Source: an uncultured Clostridia bacterium
GTDB taxonomy: Bacteria > Bacillota > Clostridia > Christensenellales > CAG-917
NCBI GenBank assembly: GCA_900554085.1
Contig: USGA01000038.1
Span: 1-6,648, forward strand
Direction: 5' to 3'
Length of the DNA: 6,648 nt
Shown here: in pieces, positions 1 through 5,209 of the stretch
How the letters are laid out: each line of letters begins with the position of its first letter
Position numbering within the stretch: position 1 is the stretch's first letter
Made by a program: the position numbers and the translations under genes
The notes under the pieces: generated by a model
The model's database searches: none
The model's input: the letters and a program-made list of their open reading frames with translations, nothing else
What the model was told of the DNA's origin: nothing

Positions 1-385
1 CCGCCATACCCATTCCGATTGCAGCGGACGTCGCGCCTCGGAACACCTTTTTCGCCGCCGCTTCGTCGAACACTATGCAACCGTTTTCGGACGGCAGAGG
101 CATTGCCGCCGAATAGCGCAAAGAGGGATACACGGCGGGAAGCAGGAAATCGGGAATCGCCAGCACCGTGGTGCCCGCCCCCGAACGCATTGCCGCCTCG
201 CCGTGAAGTGCCAGCACTTCCGCCGCACTCTCGGCGGCGAACCTCGGCGCGCCGACGAAACCGGCGCTCCCGCCTACAATCACGCACCTGCCGAAATCGC
301 CTTTGTTACCCTCTTCGGTCCTGAAAGGCAACGAAAACTGCAGACTTTGCAGATTATTCTCAATCAAGCCTTTTACGCCGTCCAT
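1..385 (-). CDS. nnrD: ADP-dependent NAD(P)H-hydrate dehydratase, N-terminal part (runs off the left edge)
   Basis: This is the first 128 codons of a ribokinase-fold protein cut by the window edge. Residues 27-40 read GNKGDFGRCVIVGGS-like and residues 64-71 read AAMRSGAG; these are the nucleotide-fold start and the conserved A-x-R-S/T-G-A-G motif of the YjeF C-terminal (carbohydrate kinase-like) family. The family converts hydrated NADH or NADPH back to the active cofactor in the cytosol, using ADP or ATP as energy source. ATG at 383-385 is the only usable start, since the frame meets a stop eight codons upstream with no other start between; a GAGG-like site lies about 12 nt before it. The frame opens directly on the kinase domain, so the epimerase (NnrE) half is not fused at this end. 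It lies 101 nt after recX on the same strand with no clear terminator, so co-transcription is likely. The family call is firm; the GA-to-AMRSG segment is about 11 residues longer than in the usual form. Confidence 0.83.
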   Translation of the reverse strand, partial: MDGVKGLIENNLQSLQFSLPFRTEEGNKGDFGRCVIVGGSAGFVGAPRFAAESAAEVLALHGEAAMRSGAGTTVLAIPDFLLPAVYPSLRYSAAMPLPSENGCIVFDEAAAKKVFRGATSAAIGMGMA

Positions 386-442
386 TCGTTTCGTAAAACC
401 TCGCTTCCGTTATTTGCCATCGCCCGCAAGTCTTCGGACCGT

Positions 443-477
443 GCGTCTTTTCTCCTCGCGTTTCCTCGGCAAGACGC
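443..477 (-). other. 7-bp hairpin between recX and nnrD
   Basis: GCGTCTT (471-477 on the minus strand) pairs with AAGACGC (443-449), leaving a 21-nt loop. No T tract follows on the minus strand, so it does not look like an intrinsic terminator. It could be an RNA processing or stability element in a recX-nnrD transcript, or chance. Confidence 0.25.
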
Positions 478-486
478 TTCCCGCGC

Positions 487-1032
487 TCAAAAATCATCGC
501 CCGCGAGATTGCGCGCAATCTCGTCCAGGACTCCGTCTATCATTCCCCTCTCGAATCCGTTGCGGTACAGGTGCGCCCCGACTTTGCCGAGGTCCTTCCG
601 CTCCGTGATTCTCTTTGCGGCGACATATTTGCGCGCCGCATTCAGCGCCTTTTCGCGCTCGTCCTCGTCCGATATTCCGTCGTCTATAGCGGCACGGGCG
701 ATTTCGGCGCTCACACCTTTTTCGAAGACAAGTTTGTATTCCACTTTCTTGCGCCCGATTTTCGCTCCGTAGTATTCCGCAAAGTCGCGCGCATACCTTT
801 CGTCGTCGATGTAGCGGTAGCCCTTTGCGCGAGCGAGGGCGTCTTCCACTTCGCTTTTACGGTAACCTTTTTTGTACAGTTTGTCGCGCACTTCCTTTTC
901 GGAGCGCGGCGCAACGGAAAGATATTTTACCGCGGCGTCGAACGCGGAAATCGCGGGTTTTTTGCCCGTTTCTTTCGCGGCGGAGTTATTCCCGCCCGCC
1001 TTGTCAGCGCTTTTTACGTCCTTCTCCGTCAT
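487..1032 (-). CDS. recX: RecX, regulatory protein controlling RecA
   Basis: A 181-residue cytosolic protein, within the usual RecX length. RecX binds RecA filaments and limits recombination and SOS signalling. After a charged, low-complexity N-terminus (residues 1-28), three three-helix repeats follow: about 33-75 (AVKYLSVAPRSEKEVRDKL then KGY), 76-118 (DDERYARDFAEYYGAKIG then the L-x-x-KGV motif), and 125-178. The YIDDERYA segment and the basic, alanine-rich helices are typical. ATG at 1030-1032 is chosen because the frame has no other start nearby; the Shine-Dalgarno site is poor, with the nearest GAGGA about 24 nt upstream. The gene follows the ilvE terminator, so it needs its own promoter in 1033-1180, where I see only weak candidates. 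RecA is not in the window, which is common for recX in Bacillota. Confidence 0.9.
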   Translation of the reverse strand: MTEKDVKSADKAGGNNSAAKETGKKPAISAFDAAVKYLSVAPRSEKEVRDKLYKKGYRKSEVEDALARAKGYRYIDDERYARDFAEYYGAKIGRKKVEYKLVFEKGVSAEIARAAIDDGISDEDEREKALNAARKYVAAKRITERKDLGKVGAHLYRNGFERGMIDGVLDEIARNLAGDDF

Positions 1033-1183
1033 ATCAGTATCGAAGCGATAACAATCCTCAGCGTTGTTTTCCGCTATCTAAGCGCATTTTTTTTGTTTTT
1101 GGCGGTCAATATGCCCGCCCCTGCCGAATTGAGCCTCGCGACCTGCACTCGGCGTCTCAATGCGTCTGAACCGCTGTTTTGAC
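1033..1183 (-). other. recX upstream region, no clear promoter
   Basis: On the minus strand this gap holds a TTGACC near 1108-1113, but the TTAGAT-like -10 is 22 nt away, outside the usual spacing. A small hairpin, AGCG-GAAAACAA-CGCT, lies just before the recX start. A nine-residue open frame (start ATGCGC, stop TGA) precedes recX out of frame; I see nothing to show it is translated. Confidence 0.25.
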
Positions 1184-1213
1184 AAAAAAACGCCGCCGCG
1201 GCAAGCGGCGGCG
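1184..1213 (-). terminator. Intrinsic terminator of ilvE
   Basis: On the minus strand CGCCGCCGC (1205-1213) pairs perfectly with GCGGCGGCG (1191-1199) over 9 bp around a 5-nt loop, followed directly by seven T (1184-1190). It begins 7 nt after the ilvE stop. This is a textbook strong terminator and separates ilvE from recX. Confidence 0.95.
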
Positions 1214-1219
1214 CAGTCT

Positions 1220-2278
1220 TTACTTGACCCTGTACACCCAACCGAATTCGTCGGGATAACGCTCGGTCTGAATGCCCGTGATTCTGTCATACAGCCATTC
1301 GGTGATTTTGCCCATCTTGCCGCCGTTGATTTCCATAATGAGGTCGTTGTAGGCGATTGTGCCGACGGGAGAAATGACCGCCGCGGTACCCGAACCGAAC
1401 GCCTCGTCGAGTTTGCCGTTCTTGTATGCGTCGACGACCTCGGCGATTTCGATATGACGTTCTTCCACCTTGTAACCGTGCTTGCGGAGCACCTGCAAGG
1501 CGCTGTCGCGGGTTATGCCTCTGAGAATGGAGCCGTCCAGCATAGGCGTGACGACCGTGCCGTCGATGACGAAGAACATATTCATCGCGCCGACTTCTTC
1601 GACATATTTCTTTTCCGCTCCGTCCAACCACAGCACCTGGTCGTAACCCTTTTCCTTGGCGCGCTCGCCCGCAAGGAGACTGCAGGCGTAGTTACCCATA
1701 CATTTTGCTTCGCCCGTGCCGCCTTTGGAAGCGCGTGTGAGTTCGGACTCCACGATGAGTTTGGTGGGTTCGAGACCGTTTGCATAATAACTTCCAACAG
1801 GCGAAAGAATTATGCAAAGCAGGAATTTCTTGCTGGGATGAACACCGAGGAAAGGCTCGGTTCCGAACATAAACGGACGAATGTAAAGCGAAGTTCCGGG
1901 AAGTGTGGGAATCCATTCTTCTTCGAGTTTGACCAGTTCCACGAGAGCGTTGAGAACGACGTCGATGTCAAACTGAGGCATACAAAGCCTTTCCGCGCTT
2001 CTGTTCATTCTGACGAAATTGTCGCGGGGACGGAACATAGTGACTTCGCCTTTGGCATTCTTATAGGCTTTCAGACCTTCGAAAATTCCCTGTCCGTAGT
2101 GGAGAGAACAGCACGCGGGATTGAGCGCGAAATTGTCGAAAGGCACGATTTCGGGCTCCGCCCAACCGCTTGCGGCGTCATACTCCATAGTGAGCATATA
2201 GTCGGTAAAAAACTTGCCGAACCCGAGTTTGCTGAAATCGGGTTTTTGCTTTCTGGCTTTCACGGGTGTGATTTTCAT
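1220..2278 (-). CDS. ilvE: Branched-chain amino acid aminotransferase
   Basis: A 352-residue fold-type IV PLP enzyme of the longer class. It interconverts leucine, isoleucine or valine and their 2-oxo acids with 2-oxoglutarate/glutamate, the last step of branched-chain synthesis in the cytosol. Landmarks: GQGIFEGLKAYK at 62-73; Arg90 region RPRDNFVRMNRSAERL; the PLP lysine Lys192 in EAKCMGNYA (the family usually has K-x-G-G-N-Y-A); the E-x-G-x-x-N segment EVGAMN at 228-233, whose Glu faces the PLP ring nitrogen; and the phosphate-cup GSGTAA at 296-301. The frame is open 41 codons further upstream, but AAGGAG 6 nt before ATG 2276-2278, and the family-like start, fix the N-terminus. It is a single-gene unit with its own promoter candidate and a strong terminator. 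The upstream region is unusually rich in palindromes. Confidence 0.96.
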   Translation of the reverse strand: MKITPVKARKQKPDFSKLGFGKFFTDYMLTMEYDAASGWAEPEIVPFDNFALNPACCSLHYGQGIFEGLKAYKNAKGEVTMFRPRDNFVRMNRSAERLCMPQFDIDVVLNALVELVKLEEEWIPTLPGTSLYIRPFMFGTEPFLGVHPSKKFLLCIILSPVGSYYANGLEPTKLIVESELTRASKGGTGEAKCMGNYACSLLAGERAKEKGYDQVLWLDGAEKKYVEEVGAMNMFFVIDGTVVTPMLDGSILRGITRDSALQVLRKHGYKVEERHIEIAEVVDAYKNGKLDEAFGSGTAAVISPVGTIAYNDLIMEINGGKMGKITEWLYDRITGIQTERYPDEFGWVYRVK

Positions 2279-2284
2279 TACAGA

Positions 2285-2290
2285 CTCCTT
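2285..2290 (-). promoter_or_regulatory. Ribosome binding site fixing the ilvE start
   Basis: AAGGAG on the minus strand ends 6 nt before ATG at 2276-2278. It decides against an in-frame upstream extension of 41 codons, which has no comparable site. Confidence 0.9.
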
Positions 2291-2321
2291 AAACGCGTAA
2301 CGCGATAGTTTCGTTTTGATT

Positions 2322-2350
2322 ATTTTACTCCCGCGCGCCGAAAGGGGCAA
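2322..2350 (-). promoter_or_regulatory. Candidate sigma-A promoter of ilvE
   Basis: On the minus strand TTGCCC (2345-2350; 4 of 6 consensus) and TAAAAT (2322-2327; 5 of 6) are spaced exactly 17 bp. Initiation would fall near 2315 and give a leader of about 36 nt carrying the AAGGAG site. If this is the main promoter, the palindrome cluster at 2446-2625 lies upstream of the start and would act as DNA, not RNA. Confidence 0.55.
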
Positions 2351-2445
2351 GCGTTTTTTGGTTTTGACGGAACGTTTTTGAAACAACCCGACAATTTGCA
2401 CAATGCCACGGTACAGCCCTTAATTACCGCCCAAAAGCACATATC

Positions 2446-2458
2446 ACACGATACGTGT
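2446..2458. promoter_or_regulatory. Operator-like dyad, copy 1 (ACACG-ATA-CGTGT)
   Basis: Perfect 5-bp arms around 3 bp. It shares both arms with copy 2 (2529-2545) and nearly with copy 3 (2575-2587). Its centre is about 96 bp upstream of the -35 box of the candidate ilvE promoter. The repeated arms suggest the site of a dimeric regulator; I do not recognise the regulator. Confidence 0.4.
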
Positions 2459-2528
2459 TCAAAACGGCGAAATAATTGTTGTTTTTGCCTTAATCCTTGC
2501 GCCTACGAAACCACTAACCTATCAATTG

Positions 2529-2545
2529 ATACACGAATCGTGTAT
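2529..2545. promoter_or_regulatory. Operator-like dyad, copy 2 (8-bp arms)
   Basis: ATACACGAATCGTGTAT has perfect 8-bp arms around a single central base, the best of the three ACACG-NNN-CGTGT copies. It overlaps by three bases the perfect palindrome TATCAATTGATA at 2520-2531. As RNA it could form a stem only by opening several central bases, so a DNA-binding site is the simpler reading. Confidence 0.45.
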
Positions 2546-2579
2546 GCAGTGTTTTTACAGGTAGCAAAAACAGTACACG
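2539..2579. other. Long hairpin joining dyad copies 2 and 3
   Basis: CGTGTA (2539-2544) pairs with TACACG (2574-2579), and TGTTTTT (2550-2556) pairs with AAAAACA (2566-2572), with a 5 x 1 internal loop and a 9-nt terminal loop. The outer arms are half-sites of the two neighbouring dyads, so this fold excludes the local dyad fold at 2529-2545. It could form in RNA from either strand. Confidence 0.4.
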
Positions 2580-2587
2580 TTAGGTGT
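2575..2587. promoter_or_regulatory. Operator-like dyad, copy 3 (ACACG-TTA-GGTGT)
   Basis: It matches the other two copies except for one arm base (G for C). It lies 44 bp, centre to centre, from copy 2; copy 2 lies 85 bp from copy 1. These distances are near four and eight DNA turns, which would put the three sites on a similar face of the helix. This is suggestive only. Confidence 0.3.
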
Positions 2588-2625
2588 CTTTATAAAGAAC
2601 GACGCGCCGTAGCGCTCTTTAAAGA
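2587..2625. other. Nested hairpin with two perfect palindromes after yigZ
   Basis: TCTTTATAAAGA (2587-2598) and TCTTTAAAGA (2616-2625) flank GCGC-CGTA-GCGC (2604-2615). Together they can fold into one hairpin: the GCGC core, then AAAGA (2594-2598) with TCTTT (2616-2620), with a 5-nt bulge. It starts about 31 nt after the yigZ stop on the minus strand. No T tract follows at once, so it is at best a weak terminator or a 3'-end stability element for yigZ mRNA. Confidence 0.35.
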
Positions 2626-2656
2626 TGCCGAAAACAAACCGAAATGGAAAAGTGCG

Positions 2657-3304
2657 TCAGAAAGCCGCCGCTTCGTCTGAGGGCAAATAAAGGCTTCCTG
2701 CGGCGACGGGCGCAACCTCGCCCGCGCACGCCTCACCGAGCGCGCATACGAATTTTTCGGTCAAATCCTCTTTGACCGCATAGGTCGCTTCGACGGCGTC
2801 GGAGTATACAACCTCCCTTTTTACGCCGCCGACACGTGTCAGCGCGGAGTCAATACGGGAAAAGTTTGAATAATCGGCGCGTACGGAATACAATTCGCAA
2901 CGCACCATCGTCACGACGCCCGCCTTTTCGATTGCTTGCGCCACGCTTTCGGTGTACGCGGACACCAGCCCGCCCGCTCCGAGTTTTATTCCGCCGAAAT
3001 ACCTTGTCACGACGACGGCAACGTTCGACAAACTTTTTTTCTTCAGGACCTCGAGCATCGGCTGCCCCGCCGTCCCTCCGGGCTCGCCGTCGTCGGAAAA
3101 TCGGACCGACGGGCACTCCACCCCCGCCGTGTAAGCGTAACAATTGTGGGTGGCGTCGGGAAAACGCTTTTTGATTGCGCGCACGAAATCTTCCGCCTCG
3201 TCGGCGGTTTCCGCCCGCGACACACTGGCGATAAAAACCGACTTGCGGATTTCGATTTCGCTTTCTACGTTTGCCTTTACGGTTTTGTATTCCGAATTTG
3301 CCAT
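2657..3304 (-). CDS. yigZ: YigZ/IMPACT-family protein (UPF0029 plus DUF1949)
   Basis: A 215-residue cytosolic protein, the normal size for bacterial YigZ. The N-terminal UPF0029 domain (about 10-125) shows DATHNCYAY (50-58), the signature DDGEPGGTAGQPML (71-84) and VTRYFGGIKLGAGGL (99-113). The C-terminal ferredoxin-like DUF1949 domain spans about 140-205. The eukaryotic relative IMPACT regulates translation through GCN1/GCN2; the bacterial role is not settled, though a nucleic acid or ribosome link is often proposed. ATG at 3302-3304 is chosen because family members start just before the K-x-x-K/R-S-x-F-I-A strand, although the ribosome site (AGAG) is weak; a TTG start 18 codons upstream is possible but adds unconserved residues. 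A near-consensus promoter (3467-3495) lies about 160 nt upstream, giving a long leader. It appears to be a single-gene unit. Confidence 0.94.
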   Translation of the reverse strand: MANSEYKTVKANVESEIEIRKSVFIASVSRAETADEAEDFVRAIKKRFPDATHNCYAYTAGVECPSVRFSDDGEPGGTAGQPMLEVLKKKSLSNVAVVVTRYFGGIKLGAGGLVSAYTESVAQAIEKAGVVTMVRCELYSVRADYSNFSRIDSALTRVGGVKREVVYSDAVEATYAVKEDLTEKFVCALGEACAGEVAPVAAGSLYLPSDEAAAF

Positions 3305-3466
3305 ATACTCTGTTAAGATTCGCCCCGCACCGTAGCACAGACGTTTTTGTTCCTGCAACTATAATCTCATACACCGCTTTTTGTCCACGGCAAATCGGTG
3401 AAGTTGCCATTCAGCCACCGCGCTCCGCCGCCGACGCAAGCGCGCTTCCCACGACGCAATGTAAGT

Positions 3467-3495
3467 ATTATAACCTTTTTGCAACGCGCTTTCAA
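3467..3495 (-). promoter_or_regulatory. Near-consensus sigma-A promoter of yigZ
   Basis: On the minus strand TTGAAA (3490-3495; 5 of 6) and TATAAT (3467-3472; 6 of 6) are spaced exactly 17 bp. This is the best promoter match in the window. Initiation near 3460 gives a leader of about 155 nt before the yigZ ATG, with a GC-rich first half (3410-3460) and possible stems such as CACCG/CGGTG, but no riboswitch class I recognise. Confidence 0.8.
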
Positions 3496-3498
3496 CGG

Positions 3499-3679
3499 GT
3501 TTAGGCTGTCCGACAACCAATTTGCCCGCGAATAAACGGATTCGGCGCGCAACCGTCTGTTGCGAAAGGCTTTTGCAACCCGCAGTCGCTTGAAAATGCC
3601 GTAAAAACGGTGCGATATTGAAGTTGCGCCGCGGACGGAAATACCCCCTCGACGACATCACCATAGGGTTGCAAAAATG
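3499..3679. other. Gene-free stretch with an 11-bp inverted repeat
   Basis: TTTTGCAACCC (3571-3581) and GGGTTGCAAAA (3666-3676) are perfect inverted copies 84 bp apart. A further related TTTTTGCAAC lies at 3476-3485, inside the yigZ promoter spacer. A minus-strand open frame crosses the region (stop near 3359), but its product is arginine-rich, resembles nothing I know and runs through the yigZ promoter and leader, so I do not call it. No RNA gene is evident. The repeat could be a degraded small mobile element or a transcript hairpin. Confidence 0.35.
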
Positions 3680-3718
3680 AAAAAAGCGGAAAACCTCACG
3701 CCGAGCCGGCAAATCCGC
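3680..3718 (-). terminator. Possible intrinsic terminator after the 38-codon ORF
   Basis: On the minus strand GCGGA (3714-3718) pairs with TCCGC (3686-3690), enclosing a small GCCG/CGGC stem, and six T follow (3680-3685), then a second T run after CA. The outer stem is only 5 bp and the internal loop is uneven, so it is weaker than the ilvE and tyrS terminators. It overlaps the ORF's stop codon. Confidence 0.4.
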
Positions 3719-3812
3719 CTCCGCCGCCGACCGCGGGTGCCAGCCCGAGCGTATTGCCCGCAAAGACCACTCCCCCTTGCCTTACCGTGGAAAACCTTTT
3801 TATAATCGCCAT
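3696..3812 (-). CDS. Small ORF with a surface-protein-like N-terminus; small gene or remnant
   Basis: Thirty-eight codons from ATG 3810-3812 to TGA 3696-3698. The product begins MAIIKRFSTV, continues with VVFAGNTLGLAP at 15-26, and ends in a glycine run (29-33) and GSA. From memory, not from a search, the pattern RFST-x-x-x-GG-x-x-F-x-GNTLGL matches the extreme N-terminus of long Firmicutes surface proteins with DUF11-type repeats, where it is followed by hundreds of residues. Here a stop comes after 38 codons and I see no continuation of that family in any frame downstream. It lies in the gap between the tyrS terminator and the yigZ promoter; the ribosome site is weak (GAGAG, 7 nt away) and no good promoter is visible. 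It could be a real small protein, given the terminator-like hairpin at its end, or the fossil of a lost surface-protein gene. Confidence 0.4.
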   Translation of the reverse strand: MAIIKRFSTVRQGGVVFAGNTLGLAPAVGGGGGFAGSA

Positions 3813-3900
3813 TGTTCAACTCTCATATGTACAGCAAACGAAACAAGGGCGATTTCAATACACTCTATGTAAAAGCCCGCGCAAAGGGTGCCGAGAATAT

Positions 3901-3930
3901 AAAAAAACCGACGACAGAAGCCGTCGGTTT
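3901..3930 (-). terminator. Intrinsic terminator of tyrS
   Basis: On the minus strand AAACCGACG (3922-3930) pairs with CGTCGGTTT (3905-3913) over 9 bp around an 8-nt loop, and the T tract runs through 3901-3907. It starts 31 nt after the tyrS stop. Confidence 0.93.
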
Positions 3931-3961
3931 GTATGTCGCTACCGATATGCCGTCCTCGCCG

Positions 3962-5173
3962 TTACTCGGCAATGACCTTGAAGAAGTTCTTTTTGCCTTT
4001 CTGAAGCGTGAACCCGTTGACCGCCTGACTGTCGGAAACCGTTGCGCCGATATCCGACACCTTGACGCCGTCCACGCTTATACCGCCGCCCTGAATGAGA
4101 CGACGGGCCTCGCTCTTGGAAGGCACTTTGGCGACAGCCACGAGAATATCCACGACGGAACGCATATCCGCGGGAATGGTGGCGGAAGGCATATTTTCGG
4201 AATCACCCGAGAAAGCCGCGCGCGCCTTTGCGAGCGCGTCGTCCGCGATTTCCTTCCCGTGCACCATAGAAGTGAGTTCGTAGGCAAGTTTTTCCTTTGC
4301 GACGTTCATTCGTTCGTCGCGGTATCTGGTCAGTTCCTCTATCTCTTCGAGTGGGAGGAAAGTGAGATAACGGAACACCGTCGCCACGTCCTCGTCGGCT
4401 ATGTTGCGCCAGTACTGGAAGAAATCGTACGGAGAGGTCTTTGCCGCGTCGAGCCAGACGGCGCCTTTTGCGGTTTTGCCCATTTTGATACCCTCGGAAG
4501 TGGTGAGCAAACCGAAAGTTATGGCGAACGCCGCCTTTCCTTCCTTACGCCTGATGAGGTCCGCTCCCGCGAGAATGTTCGACCACTGGTCGTCGCCGCC
4601 GCACTGGAGAATACAACCGTATTTGCGGTTGAGCACGAGAAAATCGTATGCCTGCATAAGCATATAGTTGAACTCGAGGAAAGTGAGCCCTTTCTCCATA
4701 CGCGCCTTGTAGCACTCCGCCGTCAGCATTTTGTTGACGGAGAAGCAGGAGCCTATCTCGCGCAGGAAGTCGATGTAATTGAGGTCGAGCAACCAATCCG
4801 CGTTGTCCACTATGATTGCGCCGTTTTCACCCTCGAAGTCGATGAACCGCGCCATTTGCTTCTTGAAGCATTCGACATTGTGCGCGACGGTCTCACGCGT
4901 CATAACGCTTCTCAAATCGGTGCGTCCCGAGGGGTCTCCTATCATACCCGTGCCGCCGCCGACGAGAATAATGGGACGGTGACCCGCCTGCTGAAGACGT
5001 CTGGCCACGATGAGTTGCATAAAATGTCCCACGTGCAGACTGTCTGCGGTGGGGTCGAAACCGATGTAAAAAGACTGAGAACCGCTGTCGAGCAGTTGCT
5101 TGAGTTCGTCCTCGTAGACCGTCTGTCTGACAAGTCCGCGTTCTCTCAGTTGGTCGATGATGTTGGTTGACAT
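3962..5173 (-). CDS. tyrS: Tyrosine--tRNA ligase
   Basis: A 403-residue class I aminoacyl-tRNA synthetase that joins tyrosine to tRNA-Tyr in an ATP-dependent reaction in the cytosol. The Rossmann domain shows FYIGFDPTADSLHVGH (35-50, with the HIGH motif as HVGH), GGGTGMIGDPSGR (72-84), GGDDQWSN (192-199) and KMGKT (230-234), the KMSKS-type loop usual in bacterial TyrS. The anticodon-binding helical region follows, and an S4 RNA-binding domain covers about 336-400 (SEARRLIQGGGISVDG). Length and domain order are standard. The frame is open 20 codons further upstream, but AAAGGAG 6 nt before ATG 5171-5173 and the family-like start MSTNIIDQL settle the N-terminus. It appears monocistronic, with a structured leader of up to 200 nt and a clear terminator. 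Many Bacillota tyrS genes carry a T-box leader; I do not find one here. Confidence 0.98.
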   Translation of the reverse strand: MSTNIIDQLRERGLVRQTVYEDELKQLLDSGSQSFYIGFDPTADSLHVGHFMQLIVARRLQQAGHRPIILVGGGTGMIGDPSGRTDLRSVMTRETVAHNVECFKKQMARFIDFEGENGAIIVDNADWLLDLNYIDFLREIGSCFSVNKMLTAECYKARMEKGLTFLEFNYMLMQAYDFLVLNRKYGCILQCGGDDQWSNILAGADLIRRKEGKAAFAITFGLLTTSEGIKMGKTAKGAVWLDAAKTSPYDFFQYWRNIADEDVATVFRYLTFLPLEEIEELTRYRDERMNVAKEKLAYELTSMVHGKEIADDALAKARAAFSGDSENMPSATIPADMRSVVDILVAVAKVPSKSEARRLIQGGGISVDGVKVSDIGATVSDSQAVNGFTLQKGKKNFFKVIAE

Positions 5174-5179
5174 TTGTCT

Positions 5180-5186
5180 CTCCTTT
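5180..5186 (-). promoter_or_regulatory. Ribosome binding site fixing the tyrS start
   Basis: AAAGGAG on the minus strand lies 6 nt before ATG at 5171-5173 and excludes the in-frame 20-codon upstream extension. Confidence 0.9.
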
Positions 5187-5209
5187 AAGCGGTGCGCCCG
5201 TCCTGCGAT

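Larger units (their letters stand above)
2351..2656. other. Long intergenic region rich in palindromes, no gene
   Basis: I see no convincing coding sequence here on either strand. The base composition falls to about 38% G+C over 2461-2580 by hand count, below the flanking genes. From left to right it holds ACACG-ATA-CGTGT (2446-2458), the perfect palindrome TATCAATTGATA (2520-2531), ATACACGAATCGTGTAT (2529-2545), a long hairpin (2539-2579), ACACG-TTA-GGTGT (2575-2587), and the perfect palindromes TCTTTATAAAGA (2587-2598) and TCTTTAAAGA (2616-2625). No intrinsic terminator with a T tract directly follows yigZ. The likely role is control of ilvE, 3' processing of the yigZ transcript, or both. 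Confidence 0.6.

Noticed and set aside
571..1182. Hydrophobic-looking plus-strand frame opposite recX
   Set aside because: RecX on the minus strand is clear by its repeats; the charged codons of recX read as phenylalanine and valine in antisense, which mimics a membrane protein.
1160..2308. Open plus-strand frame of 382 codons opposite ilvE
   Set aside because: It is antisense to a certain gene, has no family resemblance and no ribosome site, and arises from the codon use of ilvE.
2404..2421. T-box-like sequence AAGGGCTGTACCGTGGCA on the minus strand upstream of ilvE
   Set aside because: It resembles AGGGTGGTACCGCGG, but the UGGN bulge that pairs with the tRNA end is missing, no terminator with a T tract follows, no Stem I features are evident, and the best ilvE promoter lies downstream of it.
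2378..2680. Plus-strand frame of 100 codons across the palindrome region
   Set aside because: It has no ribosome site or family match, runs through all the dyads and into the 3' end of yigZ, and lacks the composition of nearby genes.
2831..2840. Perfect palindrome GACACGTGTC inside yigZ, resembling the intergenic dyads or a parS core
   Set aside because: The arms abut with no 3-bp spacer, it lies in coding sequence, and it does not match the Firmicutes parS consensus TGTTCCACGTGAAACA.
3359..3763. Minus-strand frame of 134 codons between the small ORF and yigZ
   Set aside because: The product is arginine-rich and resembles nothing I know, it has no ribosome site, and it crosses the near-consensus yigZ promoter and the 11-bp inverted repeat.
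3509..3812. Reading the TGA of the small ORF (3696-3698) as a recoded codon, which would extend the frame to about 3509
   Set aside because: recX, yigZ and the membrane protein use TGA as a normal stop, no selenocysteine signal is visible, and the sequence after the stop does not look coding.
3812..5170. Open plus-strand frame of 452 codons opposite tyrS
   Set aside because: It mirrors tyrS almost exactly and its product is unlike any protein family; a shadow of tyrS codon bias.
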